Positions 19,981 through 32,629 of a stretch of 64,000 nt of DNA are shown here, one piece after another; positions within the stretch are counted from its first letter, which is position 1, and each line of letters starts with the position of its first letter. The notes below the pieces were generated by a model that was not told where the DNA came from, did not search any database, and saw only the letters and a list, made by a program, of their open reading frames with translations. This DNA comes from Thinopyrum elongatum (lineage: Eukaryota; Streptophyta; Magnoliopsida; Poales; Poaceae). Position numbers and translations under genes: made by a program. The stretch is from assembly GCA_011799875.1 (NCBI GenBank), contig CM022299.1:29415996-29479995 (forward strand). The letters run 5' to 3'.

Positions 19981-22900
19981 ATGGCGGCACCGTCACCGCG
20001 CCGGCAGCCGCTGATGCTCCTGCTCCTTGTGGCGCTGCTGGCCGCCTCCGCGCCCCGCCGCGCCGACGCGTGGGGCAAGGAGGGCCACATCATGGTCTGC
20101 AAGATCGCCGAGGTACGTCCGTCAACGCCCCCAACGTTGGAGGCAAGCAAACAAGGAGGCAATGTGCTGAATTGGGTCTGTGCGTTGCAGAAGTACCTGT
20201 CGGAGGAGGCGGCGGCGGCGGTGCAGGACCTGCTGCCGGAGTCGGCCGGCGGGGAGCTGTCGACGATGTGCCCGTGGGCGGACACCATGCGCTTCCGGTA
20301 CCACTGGGCCAGCCCGCTCCACTACGCCAACACGCCCAACGTCTGCAACTTCAAGTTCTCACGTCAGTTCTTTCTTTTCTTTTTTTGTAGTTATAGCACT
20401 GCATGTCAAACCAGCAAGAAAATGTTTTTCCCTCGCAAAAAAAGCAAGAAAATGTTTTTTTAATTTTCTGACAACACATGTAGTGTTCAATAAAAAATAT
20501 ACATGTCCCTATGAAATCAACGGTTTTGCTACTGAACAAATGTCTAGATTTATTTATTGTAAGTCAATTATGTATGCGCCTGCCCTTTTTCGCATGGAAA
20601 TATTGAAATTGTCTTTATACCTTGCTTGATTTTTCAATCTCACGGTCCTACTTTGTAAGTCTTTTGATCAACATCCGGCCATTCTTTATCATAACCTATA
20701 ACTTCATACTACAAGGGTTGGGCGTGCTTTGCTGCGCCGTTGGTGTTGTTGGGTTTTCTAAAAAAAACACTATGTTTTAAAATATAAGGTGTATTACCTT
20801 TTTGAAAAGGCAAACCTTTTAACTTTGATCAAATTTGTAAAGAAATATATCAAAATCTATAATATCAAATCGGTTTTTTTAGATTCATCATGAAATGAAA
20901 TTCCATACTTTTTTGTTTAATATTTTGGATGTCGATATTTTTGCTCTGAACTTGGTTAAAGTTTAAAAAAATTGACTTTAAAAAAAATACCCTTTATATT
21001 TTGGAATTGATGGAATATTTAGTTTGGCGGGTGGGGGAGATGATAGAGTGTGTTTTATTTTTATTTATAATGCGTTGATTTGGTGGGCATTTCGTGGTGT
21101 AATTCTATGTTATCCGCTAACCAACCTATATTTATGTGGAGAAATTTCAGCGTCGGTGGTTGTATATACTATATTGGTGCTACAATATCACATGGTTGCC
21201 CTTCTTTTTTCTAGGTGGTGGAAGGGTGTGTGGGATTGATATGTTTTTATAGGCCGGTTGCTACTGATTGATTTAAAAAATTGTTTGTCCGGTCAAAATC
21301 ATAAACCAAATCCAAAATTGAATACCTCAATTAAATGAAAGAGCTTCAAAATTAGGAAACTTAGTGAATTAAAAAAATTGAATGGGTGAGTTTGAGAAAT
21401 TATTGGTCCGGTCAAAATCGGATGACACAATTCTAAACTGAATACCTCAATTAATTGTGAAGTCTTAAAAATATGCACGTTTTTTATACAACATAAAAGA
21501 ATATAAACATTTTTAGTAGTACTCCCTCCGTTTGTTCACAGATATAAGATGTTCGAGTAACTTTTCTTTGAATCGAATGTACATAGACACGTTTTAGCGT
21601 GTTTGTTCATTTATTTCTGTGAGTATGTAGTTCATATCGAAATATTCAAAACATATTATATTTGTGAACGGAGGGGGTACAATATAAGTAGGTGCAATAT
21701 AAGAAGAAATGATTTTTTGAGATAAGATTGGCTATATGTATGAGGGAGGTATCGGCAGATCCCTTGCTTGCACATGACGACCGCATATGCTAGCTCACGA
21801 TCCGGGACCGACCGACCGGCGATGTTGCTTGTTGGAGAGGATGAGATTAATCAGTTTGCTTGCTACACACACACACACACGATTCCATCCACACATACAC
21901 ACATCGCTCCGCCGAACAGATCGTTTTCCTCGTCCTCATATCACTTGAATAGCTGCACGTGGGCAAATGAGGCCGGTCTGCTGCTATCTGATCTGATCTG
22001 GCGGTGACAAAATGTCGCTGTACTATACTCCCTCTGTAAATAAATATTAAAAAAAATTAGATCACTAGTACTTGTTATCTTCCCCACACGCATGTGGCCT
22101 TTCCCATGGCCACGAACGCCAGCGATCGCAATCACAGTGACAATCACATGGATGATGATGAATGTGTCCACGTACTACCCTATTATTGCATGTGTTGCAA
22201 CGTGAGGCGCACAATTACTATTATACGCTACAACGAGTGAAGTACCGACCGTTGTTCGAGGCGGTGTGTACGCGGTTGGAGCAGGTGGCTATGGAGGTTT
22301 TTACCCAACATGGGTGGCTGCATAATCTCCGGATCGGTTCACCACCCTTTCGACATAGGCATAATGTCGGTCTATATGACTCTACTGTTGCCGATTTGTC
22401 GGGTTTTTTTCTTTTTTTTATCAGACTTTAGGTGATTGGCTGTGTGCATACTAGTTATGCAGAGGCTGGGTATTACTCATAATGTTTTGTATCCGTTTGA
22501 TGCTACATCTTGAGATAATAAAAGCGTCATTTATCGAAAAGAAAAAAAAGTTATATGTGAACGTGGTCATCAAAATGAACAGATAATCTGATGTCGCGAC
22601 GACTAGACCAGGGAGTGAAATAAAAAGAAATTACAAGATGTTTAGACAGTGTGGTATCAGAGACTGACTGGTGAAACCGCCGGGCACAGTTGTTATGGTT
22701 GTGTTGACTGTTGAGCATCAAGCGTGCATGAGCTCATGTGGCTGTGTAAATTTCAGGGGATTGCCACAACTCTCGCGGGCAACATGGGATGTGCGTCGTC
22801 GGGGCCATCAACAACTACACGGACCAGCTCTACACCTACGGGGATTCCCCCAAGAGTTCATGTAAGTGCCATGAGCTTACTTATTACTGTCAGAACAGGC

Positions 22901-23824
22901 AGTAATTCTGATTTCTGAACAACACTGGCTGGCTCACATCAAAACGCAGACAACCTGACGGAGAGCCTGATGTTCCTGGCGCACTTCGTGGGCGACGTGC
23001 ACCAGCCGCTGCACGTTGGCTACGAGGAGGACGAGGGCGGCAACACCATCATGGTGCGCTGGTACCGCAGGAAGGCCAACCTGCACCACGTACGTGTATC
23101 CCTGCCACACAGGAGTCGTGTTCATCAGAGTTGGTATGATTTTTGGTCTGGACTGAACTTCTCGGAATGTTTGGGTTGGCAGGTGTGGGACGTTAGCATC
23201 ATCGACACGGTGATGAAGGACTTCTACAACAAGAGCCTGGACACCATGGTGGGCGCCCTCCAGACGAACCTCACGGTGAGTAGAACAAAAAGAGTCTTAG
23301 TCGACTGAGACTTAGCGATACTGTTCTTCCAATGCTAGCCATGAACTGCAGGAAGGATGGTCCGACGATGTCGGCCACTGGGAGAACTGCGCCAACAAGA
23401 AGGCGACCTGCGCAAACGAGTATGACTCATATCCCAACACTCGCAGATTTCTTCATTTCATTGTCTTGCGCAACTAATTTTCGTCACAAAGCCTGACACG
23501 GTATGACATCGAATCCGCCGTGCAGCTACGCGATCGAGAGCATACACCTGTCGTGCAACTACGCCTACAAGGATGTGGTGCAGAACATTACCCTAGGAGG
23601 TAATTATGTGTCTACATTCACAGTAGTGCTTGTGGGTTCTGCCCGGCTAGAGTAATACAGCGCTAATGGTTGCCCAACTCTTCTCGAATGCAGATGATTA
23701 TTACTTCACCCGCTACCCGGTTGTGGAGAAGAGACTAGCACAGGCCGGCGTCAGACTGGCGCTGATACTCAACCGTATATTCGACAAGAAGAAAGCAGAT
23801 ACCATGCCGTTATACGTACAGTAA
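19981..23824 (+). CDS. S1/P1-type zinc endonuclease, 8 exons, 304 aa
   Basis: This is the paralogue of the gene at 7168-9039, in opposite orientation. Exons are 19981-20112, 20191-20362, 22757-22861, 22950-23089, 23183-23275, 23352-23419, 23526-23599 and 23694-23824. All introns are GT-AG and the exons sum to 915 nt without a stop. Residues 1-30 are a hydrophobic signal peptide, leaving Trp31 as the mature N-terminus. The expected zinc ligands W31, H36, D75, H88, H148, D152, H158, H182 and D186 are all kept. Sequons include N121, N138 and N212. Exon 4 (140 bp) equals the sum of exons 4 and 5 (56 + 84 bp) of the other gene, so one intron differs. Intron 2 is 2.4 kb and filled with small transposons. 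It is probably functional and secreted or vacuolar. Confidence 0.93.
21532..21677. mobile_element. Stowaway-type (Tc1/Mariner) MITE in intron 2
   Basis: The element starts CTCCCTCCGTTTGTTCACA and ends TATTTGTGAACGGAGGGGG, inverted repeats of about 19 bp with minor mismatches. It is flanked by TA on each side. At 146 bp it has the usual Stowaway size and lies in intron 2 of the plus-strand nuclease gene. Another partial Stowaway-like start (CTCCCTCTGT) is at 22028. Confidence 0.85.
22200..22550 (+). other. Non-LTR retroelement 3' end in intron 2
   Basis: The segment ends GCAGAGGCTGGG ... GAGATAATAAAAGCG ... ATCGAAAAG followed by an A-run, like the sequence ending at 4150. Its 5' limit is uncertain. 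It adds to the expansion of the second intron of the plus-strand nuclease. Confidence 0.4.
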
Positions 23825-24508
23825 AAGAGCTATATACTTGTACATAAAGTGCATACGTACAAGCTGCAAGGTATTGTAGCTGCCGTTGCCCACGCCAGTT
23901 TTCGATCAATTACCGCTTCAATAAGTATGCCATTCTGTAATAAGAGTCACAAAACCTTGGCACAGCATTCAGAAATTCAATTCATGTAAAGTTGTAATAT
24001 AATTCAACCGTCTATAATAGACTATTTGCTTGAACAATAATAACCAATCTACAAGTGAAGTTCAAAGCCACGTTTTATTTTCTCTCAACTTCTTTCAATC
24101 CTTTACATTTGTGCGTCGCTCTTTATCTGTGACCTAAACCTGTGCATGGACAGCCCGGCCCAAAGGCCCGAGCCCAGAAGCCCGGCATCCGGGCTGGGCC
24201 TGGGCTCCATTTTCTAGCATGAAGCCCGGCCTGAAAGCCCGAAATGCTCAGAAATCTATATTTTATTCGAAATATAGGTATAGCTTATTATTTTAATATC
24301 CCAAATATTATTATTTCGAGAAAGCTAACTTCCAGTCGACTGGAAGTTAGCGACAGATCCGAATGACCTCTGGAGCGTCAGATGAGGATCAAACGGCCGC
24401 GATTCCGTTTCTCCTTATTCCGCCATGATTTAAGTATAGCATGCGATTTTTTCTCCAGGTCTCTTAATTACCTGATGTCTATTACGCAACTTTATTCTTG
24501 TAGACTCA
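23825..24508. other. 3' flank of the plus-strand nuclease gene
   Basis: Likely 3' UTR to about 24000, with AATAAGT at 23920 and AATAATAA at 24035 as possible polyadenylation signals. It is followed by a GCCCGG-rich segment (24150-24240) and a perfect 28-bp palindrome at 24324. No further gene is seen before the LTR at 24509. Confidence 0.5.
24324..24351. repeat. Perfect 28-bp palindrome
   Basis: GCTAACTTCCAGTC is followed directly by its reverse complement GACTGGAAGTTAGC with no spacer. The symmetry stops at both outer ends. It could extrude a hairpin in DNA or mark the fused ends of an excised or rearranged element. Confidence 0.9.
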
Positions 24509-27500
24509 TGTTGGGCCTCCAAGCACAAAGTTTTGTAGGACAATAGCAATTTTCCCTCAAGTGGATGACCTAAGGTTTATCAATCCGTGGGAGACGTAGG
24601 ATGAAGATGGTCTCTCTCAAACAATCATGTAACCAAATAACAAAGAGTCTCTTGTGTCCCCAGCATACCAAATACAATGATAATTTGTATATGTGCACTA
24701 GTTCGGTGAAGAGATGGTGATACAAGTGTAGTAATGATAGTAGATATTGATTTTTGTAATAGGAACAATAAAAAACAGCAAGGTAGCAAGTAACAAAAGT
24801 GAGCAAAAACGATATTGCAATGTTTAGAAACAAGGCCTAGGGTCCGTACTTTCGCTAGTGCAATCTCTCAACAATGATAATATAATTGGATCATATAACC
24901 ATCCCTCAACGTGCGATGAAGAATCACTCCAAACTTCTTATCCAGCGGAGAACATAAGAAGAAATTGTTTGCAGGATACGAAACCACATCAAAGTTATCA
25001 TTTCCGATCGATCTATCCAAGAGTTCGTACTAAAATAACACCAAGCTACCCTTTCCGATCGATCTATTCAAAAGTTCGTACTAAAATAACACCATATGAT
25101 ACACATCAACCAACTCTAATGTCACCTAGATACTCCAATGTCACCGCAAATATCCGTGAGTTGATTATACGATATGCATCAAACAATTTCAGATTCATAA
25201 TACTCAATCCAACACAAAGAATCTCAAAAAGTGCATCAAGATTTCTACCGGAGAAACAAGGACGAAAACATGCATCAACCCCTATGCATAAATTACCCCA
25301 ATGTCACCTCGGGAATCCGCGAGTTGAGTGCCAAAACATATATCAAGTGAATCAATATGATACTCTATTGTCACCACGGGTATTCATAGCAAGACATACA
25401 TCAAGTGCTCTCAAATCCATAAAAGTATTCAATCCGATAATAACGAAATCTCAAAGGGAAAACTCAATTCATCACAACAAGATAGAGAGAGGAAAACACC
25501 ATATGATCCAACTATATTAACAAAGCTCGAAATACATCAAGATCATGCCAAATCAAGAACACGAGAGAGAGAGAGAGAGAGAGAGATTAAACACATAGCT
25601 ACTGGTACAAACCTGTGACGCCCCCGATTCAATCGTACACTAATCATACACGCAAACGTTTATGATCAAGAACAGGGACTCACGGGAAGATATCACAACA
25701 CAACTCTAAACACAAATGAAAGTCATACAAGCTTCATATTACAAGCCAGGGGCCTCGAGGGCTCGAATACATAAGCTTGAGTACAAACGAGTCAGCAAAA
25801 GCAACAATATCTGAGTACAGACATAAGTTAGATAAGTTTTGTCTTAAGAAGGCTAGCACAAAAGCAACACGATGATCGAAAAGGCAAGGCCTCCTGCCTG
25901 GGACCTCCTAACTACTCCTGGTGGTCGGCGGTCTCCACATAGTAGTAGGCACTGCCGGGGTAGTAGTAGTAGTAGTCGACGGGGGTGGCATCTGGCTCCT
26001 GGGATCCACCACCTGATCGCAGCAAACTGGTATAGTGGAAAAAGAGGTAGCAAAGCAACCGTGAGTACTCATCCAAAGTACTCGCAAGACTTACTTCAGA
26101 TCTATACTAAGTATGCATCAGTATCAAAGGAATGGGCTGTATCTGTGGACTGAACTGCAGAATGCCAGAGGAGAAGGGAAAGCCTAGCCTATCAAAGACT
26201 AGCATCTTCATGCATCTTGCAGCATTCAGAAGAGTACAGAATAGCATATTATAATTAACAAGCATGTTGTAGAATTAACGCCCAGAGATCCTTCCTCGAC
26301 TCCCTGCAAGAAAGCAATCCCGGAGCCAACATATCCATCTCATGTCACAAATATTCATTTCTAATTGTAATAGATCAGGATACCACTTCGAGCATCCATT
26401 ACCATGGACACGGCTATTCGAATAGATATTCTTCCCGGCAGGGGTGCACCACTTTACCCAACACGCTTGATTACTCTGGCCGGACACACTTTCCTGGGTC
26501 CATGCCCGGCCTCGGAAGATCAACACGTCGTAATCCTACCTAGGCTCAGCAGAGAGGTCCCCGCCGGTCTACGTCCTAAGTGCTCCGGGGTCTTGGGCCC
26601 ATCGCCCATTGCACTCTGGGTCGTTGTGTGGAGGGTGAATACCAGCGCCACCTCGGATGGTCGGCACGATCCGACCGTGCCGCAATGCTGTCGGCTGATA
26701 CTACGACGCCGAGTGCCCATAACTATTCCCGCGTGGTGGTTAGTGCGTAAAGGCCAGTGGCCAACTCAGATCAAATACCCAAACCCTTAGTGTATTAGGA
26801 GCTCGCGGAGATGAGCAAAGACTCATGATCATGTGACCCCGTCGCCCCGTCTCGAGGAAATACGGCAAGGGCCAGGCCCAACCCTCTCTCTCTAGGGCGG
26901 TCTACCTGCCCGGCCGTGCCTCGTAATTATCTCGCGGGTGCTCTCTGGGCCCGCCCGACTTTCACATCAACTCGCGGGTACCCCTCAGGGCCGACCCGAC
27001 TAACCAGAGACTGTCGGGAACTCAGGTCCACCTCAACCGGGATGGTACCGCCTGTCCCTTCAGTCCCGTAGTAATAATAAACGGGGGCTACAGATAAAGG
27101 TAACTGTGTGTCCGTAACATCAAGGGGGAAACCCGAGGAATCACCCTCAATGGAACCCACGCGATGTAATCGTCAAGGTGAACATATGAGGAATCACCCT
27201 CGAGGTTCACACTTGAGGTGTTGCACGACAGAGCCATATCGGGAGTGGTGAAGGAGGAATCACCCTCGATGACCACGACCGAATAGCTACACTACAGAGT
27301 TATCATCAGGAGTGCATTACGAGGTATCACCCTCGTCACTCGATAGTAGCTCTGCAGAGCCGAGAAACAAAGGGGGTGTGATGTGATGTGTCGGGCTCTG
27401 GACGTCGATCACGTTGATCGAGTCATCGGTCATCAAGCCGAGGCAACTGGGACAAGGTGAGGGGTCACTAGTCGATCACTAACCAACCTATACTAAGCAG

Positions 27501-30272
27501 TTTAGGATAAGCAGGTAAGGTACAACAATAGGTTACAAAAGCAGGCTATGCATCAGAATAGGAGCAATCAATTACAGTAGCAAAATCTAATGCAAGCATG
27601 AGAAAGAATGGAATGGGCGATATCAGAATGATCAAGGGGGGTTTGCTTACCTGGAAGCTCTGCTGAAAAGGAAGAAGTGTCGTCATCGATGTAGTCGATC
27701 ACAGTGGCATCAGCAGCAGTCTCGGGGTCTACCGGAGAGAAGAGGGGGAAGAAACAGTAAATACAAAGCACACAGATGCATCACTAAGCATGACATGACG
27801 AAACGCGGTGCTAGGGGTGTTCTAACGCAAGGCTACACGATACCGGTGAAGGGGGAAAACATCCGGGAACGTTTTCCCGGAGTTTGGCATTTTCGGACAG
27901 ATGAAACGGAGGGGGACGGTTCCATGTTCGCTTTGCTAGGGACATGTGACAGACGAACGGAGAGCATAATCGGAACCGTCATGTTTTTCTGAGCAACTTT
28001 CATGTACAAAGTATTTTCATCCGATATACGGTTTATTTTATATTAATTTTTTAAGTTTTAATAATATTTTCTGAAATTAATATTAAATCTAAAATTGAGT
28101 GATTGCATCAGCATGACGTCATCATGATGTCAGCGGTCAACTGAGTTGACCAGGGTCAACCCTGTCGTGTGGGCCCGTTCTGTCATAGACTATTAGACTA
28201 AACAGTTAGTTAATTAGGTTAACTAAGTTAATTAGTTTAATTAAACAGAATTACTTAAGTTAATTAATTCACTAATTAATTAATTAATTAATACAATTTC
28301 TTATTTCTTTTTCACCATTTTCTTTTTTCTGTTTTCCCAGGGCGTGGGCACCGCCTGCCAGTGGCACAGGAGGCCACTGGAGGGCTATCGGGCATGGGCG
28401 AACGGGCGCTCGGGCGAGGGGCACGGCGCGCGGGCGGCTGGGCGAGCTGCAGGGGCGTGTGGTGAGCGCGGGCTGCGGCGAGATGGGGTGCGCGACGTCG
28501 CAGGCTAAGGCGTGCGCGGGAGCGTGAGGCTCACAGGGGACGGGCGCGCGGCCACGGCGCAAGGCGCGGGCGAGGGGGCAGCAGCAGGTGTGCAGCAATG
28601 GCTCACGGAGGTGGCGCGCGAAGCGCGGCGACTACGGGCGGAGCTAGCGGCCACCGGCGTTGTAACGCACAGGGAGGAGGGGAAAAAGGCCGTGGAGGGC
28701 CGGATGCTCACAGCGGAAGCGGCGGAGTGCTCGGTGGAGCCGAATGAGGTCGAGGCCGAGCGGATCGACGACGATGCCCCGACAGCCGCAATGGAGGGGG
28801 CGGTCGATGGCGGCGTTGTGGCGGGGCCCGGTCGATCCGATGCTCACGGTCGACTTAGACGACGTCGAGGGTCCTCCTGGACACCGGTAGACGGCGCGTG
28901 GAGGCCGGTGGACACACCGGCGATGGTGGTGCGGTGACGGCGACGTCGGTCGGCGAGGCGAGGCAGAGGCCTCGGGCGGGCGACGCGCGAGGGAGAAGGA
29001 GGGGCGAGGAGGCGACAGGCGAGGCGAGGAGGAGGTCCGGTGACGGGGCGGGACGGCGCCGGGGATGGGCGCCAGCGTCGGGGGCGTGGGACGGCGCGGG
29101 ATCGGGCTCCTCCCCGATCCAGAACCAGGGGAGGAGAGGAAGATCATGGGGGGAAGTGGGGGTATGGATCGGAGTGGACCGGGGGGGAGGTTGACCTAAT
29201 AGGCCAGGGGCGCGGGTGGGCCGTGGGCTGGCTGGCTGGCCTGGTGGCCAACTGGGCTGGCTGCCCCGGGGAGGGGGGGTTCCCCTTTTTTTATTTTATT
29301 CTTTTTCTTATTTTTCCTCTTTTCTTTTACTGTTTTATTTTATTTTAGATTTTAGTTTTTAGTTTTTTTTAAACATAAAAGTTGTACCTAAAATAGAATC
29401 ACTAATTATACCTCTGTTACAAAAAGTTTAAACCCCAAATAAAATAGTTTAACATTTTTAATATTTATAAAAGGCATTAACTTAATTGTTATAGCCACTG
29501 TTTGAGTTATTTTGGAGCATGTAAATATATTATAAAAATGTGGTTTCTCCACCATTATTACTTAGGATTTATTTGCCACATTTACAACATTTTAGTTTTG
29601 ACATTTGAAAAGTTTTATAGTTTGACTTGATTTTAAATTTGAATTTGAACAGGGTTTGAATCAACGCGAGTTTATCAACAGTAACCGTGGTGATGTGGCA
29701 TCATTAGCAGATGTTATTGTAGCTTAATTATCTGGGCGTCACAAAACCCTCAGTCCCGAGGGTGGACTACTCCCTCCTCATCATGGTGGCTGCCGGGATG
29801 ATGAAGATGGCCACCGATGTTGATTTCCCCCTCCGGCAGGGTGCCGGAATAGGGTCTAGATTGGTTTTTCGTGGCTACAGAGGCTTGCGGCGGCGGAACT
29901 TCTGATCTAGGTTAACTTTCAGGGGGTTCTGAATATATAGGATTTTTCAGCGTTGGAATCACGCGAAGATGGGTCTCGGGGGGCCCACCACCAGGGCGCG
30001 CGACCCTCGCGCGCCCTAGTGTCTTGTGGGTAGCAGGGGGCCCCCTCTAGTGGTTCTTTGCTCCATTATTTCTCTTTTCTTCCAAAAAAAATTGTCAAAA
30101 AGTTTCGTTGCATTTGGGGAACTTTAATTTCTGTAAAAAAACACCACGGTAGTTCTACTGAAAATAGCGTCAGTCCGGGTTAGTTCCATTCAAATCATAC
30201 CAAAACCATAGAAAATTATTGTAAACATGTCATGAATACTTCATAAATTATAGATACGTTGGACACGTATCA
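24509..30272 (-). repeat. LTR of the LARD-like element, split by a solo LTR
   Basis: The LTR begins TGTTGGGCCTCC and ends GGACACGTATCA (TG...CA). Removing the 4,130-bp guest and its duplicated 5 bp leaves about 1,629 bp. The join reads ACTGGTACAAACC/CTCAGTCCCGAG without loss. A (GA)n tract lies at about 25564-25586. The 220-codon frame at 24858-25520 lies wholly inside this LTR and is not a gene. Confidence 0.7.
25614..29743. mobile_element. Solo LTR, 4.13 kb, target duplication AAACC
   Basis: The sequence starts TGTGACGCCCCCG and ends TCTGGGCGTCACA. TGTGACGCC and its complement GGCGTCACA are terminal inverted repeats. It is flanked by AAACC on both sides (25609-25613 and 29744-29748). No primer site, polypurine tract, interior or second LTR is present, so it is a solo LTR left by LTR-LTR recombination. 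The length and the TGTGACGCC end resemble the long LTRs of the WHAM/Sukkula type. GC-rich frames at 28284-29200 belong to the LTR and do not look like genes. Confidence 0.88.
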
Positions 30273-30440
30273 GCATCCCCAAGCTTAAATCCTGCTCGTC
30301 CTCGATTAGGTAAATGATAAAAGAAATAATTTATGAAGTATGAATGCTAGCATAGTGCATAAGTTTGATCAATGATAATTTCAATCACTTTTCCTAGCAT
30401 CATACCAGCAACTCTTTCTCATAAAACTCATCATGATAAA

Positions 30441-31943
30441 TGATACATCCATTTTGCATCATTTTTTCCTACTGTTATTTATAATGTTCTTATGCATAAT
30501 AATGCTTTATGGAGTAATTCTAATGCCTTTTCTCTCATAATATGCAAGGTTTAGACAAAGAGGGAGAATACCGGCAGCTGGAATTCTGGACCTGAAAAAG
30601 CTACGTCAAGACACCTATTCTGCACATCTCCAAATAAGCTGAAAATTTACGAAGAATTATTTTGGAATATATGAAGAATACTGGAGCAAATAACTACCGG
30701 AGGGGGGCCACCTGGTGACCACAAGACACCAGGGCACGCCAGGCACGCCCTGGTGGGTTGTGGTCAGCCCAGCCCACCTCCGGTGCCCATCTTCTGGTAT
30801 ATAAGTCATTTTGACCTAGAAAAAATAAGGAGAGCACTTTCGGGATGCAGCGCCGCCGTCTCGAGGCAGAACTTGAGCAGGAGCACTTTTGCCCTTCGGC
30901 GGAGCGATTCCGCCGGGGGAACTTCCCTCCCGGAGGGGGGGAATCGAAGCCATCGTCATCACCCACAACCCTCTCATCTCTGGGAGGCCAATCTCCATCA
31001 ACATCTTCAACAGCACCATCTCCTCTCAAACCCTAGTTCATCTCTTGTGTTCAATCTTTGTACCGGAACCTCAGATTGGTACATGTGGGTGACTAGTAGT
31101 GTTGATTACATCTTGTAGTTGATTACTATATGGTTTATTTGGTGGAAGATTATATGTTCACATCCATTATGCTATTTAATACCCCTCTGTTCTTGAGCAT
31201 GAATATCATTTGTGAGTAGTTACTTTTGTTCTTGAGGTCATGGGAGAAGTCATGTTGCAAGTAATCATGTGAACTTGATATGTGTTCGACATTTTGATGA
31301 TATGTATGTTGTGATTCCCTTAGTGGTGTCATGTGAACGTCGATTACATGGCACTTCACCATCTTTGGGCCTAAGGTAATGAATTGTGGAGTAGTTATTA
31401 GATGATGGGTTGCTAGAGTGACAGAAGCTTAAACCCTAGTTTATGCGCTACTTCGTAAGGGACCGATTTGGATCCAAATGTTTAATTCTATGGTTAGATT
31501 TTATCTTAATACTTTTCTCGTAGTTGCGGATGCTTGCGAGGGGTTTATCATAAGTGGGAGGTTTGTTCAAGTAAGAACAGCACCCAAACACCGGTCCACC
31601 CACATATCAAATTATCAAAGTAGCGAACACAAATCAAACCAACATGATGAAAGTGACTAGATGAAATTCCCATGTGTCCTCAAGAACGCTTTGCTTATTA
31701 TAAGAGACCGTTTTGGCCCGTCCTTTGCCACAAAAGGATTGGGCTACCTTGCTGCACTTTATTTACCGTTACTTGTCCGTTACAAATTATCTTGCTATCA
31801 AACTACCTGTTACCGACTATTTCAGTGCTTGTAGAAAATATCTTGCTGAAAATCACTTGTCATTTCCTTCTGCTCCTCGTTGGGTTCGACTCTCTTACTT
31901 ATCGAAAGGACTACGATTGATCCCCTATACTTGTGGGTCATCA
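30441..31943 (+). mobile_element. Solo LTR, 1.5 kb (Jeli-like Gypsy), target duplication ATAAA
   Basis: The segment starts TGATACATCCATTTTGCATC and ends CTTGTGGGTCATCA. Perfect 5-bp repeats ATAAA flank it (30436-30440 and 31944-31948). It is 1,503 bp with no interior sequence attached, hence a solo LTR. Orientation follows the TGATACATCC start recalled for Jeli-type Gypsy LTRs. A TATA-like GGTATATAAGTC lies at about 30795-30806. Confidence 0.85.
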
Positions 31944-32629
31944 ATAAAGTAGCAATTGAAAGCGGAATTTTTGTTGTGGAATGTTACCTATCATGTTCAT
32001 CATATACTCTTTCTTTTGTAGCATGGACATTTGGGCTTGAATGATTCAAAGCAATAGTCTATAACTTGACATGAAGACATCAATACTCAAGCATATCAAC
32101 AAAGCAACCATGTCTTTCAAAATATCAACACTAAAGAAAGCTATCCCTAGCCCATTATGCTCAATCATTGATCCATTCATGAAACACACTCGAATATTAA
32201 CTATGCCCAATGCACAAGTATGACAATAGTGTTCCCTAGTTGGTGCTTTATAAGAGAAGATGGAGGCTCAATAAAAATAAAAATTGCATAAAGTAAATAG
32301 ATAGGCCCTTCGTAGAGGGAAGAAGAGATTTGTAGAGGTGCCAGAGCTCAAAGCTTAAATTGGGAGATAAAATTGTTTTGAGAGGCATGCTTTTCCTGTC
32401 AACGAAAACGACCGAGAATTCTCAATACTTTCCATGCTAGATACATCATAGGCGGTTTCCAAACATAAAATAAAGTTTATTCCTTTTTCCACCATTCTTT
32501 CACAATCTGTGGCTAGCCGTATCCACGGGTGCCTTCCATACCAACACTTTCCAAGGAATTTATTATTGACAACATAAATAAAATTTCTTTTCATTTCGGG
32601 ACTGGGCATCCCTCACTACTGGAATCTGC

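Noticed and set aside
19296..20390. 364-codon plus-strand ORF
   Set aside because: It runs through repeat-like upstream DNA, the nuclease first exon in a wrong frame and intron 1. Composition is low-complexity and the spliced nuclease model explains the same bases far better.
20760..21010. Second Stowaway-like MITE in intron 2
   Set aside because: AT-rich inverted character is suggestive, but no clear TA-flanked CTCCCTCCG termini are present.
24858..25520. 220-codon plus-strand ORF
   Set aside because: It lies entirely within the LTR of the LARD-like element. No domain, and the sequence is LTR-like throughout.
28284..29348. Several GC-rich ORFs of 98-167 codons
   Set aside because: They belong to the GC-rich part of the solo LTR at 25614-29743. 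Overlapping frames on both strands are open because of composition.
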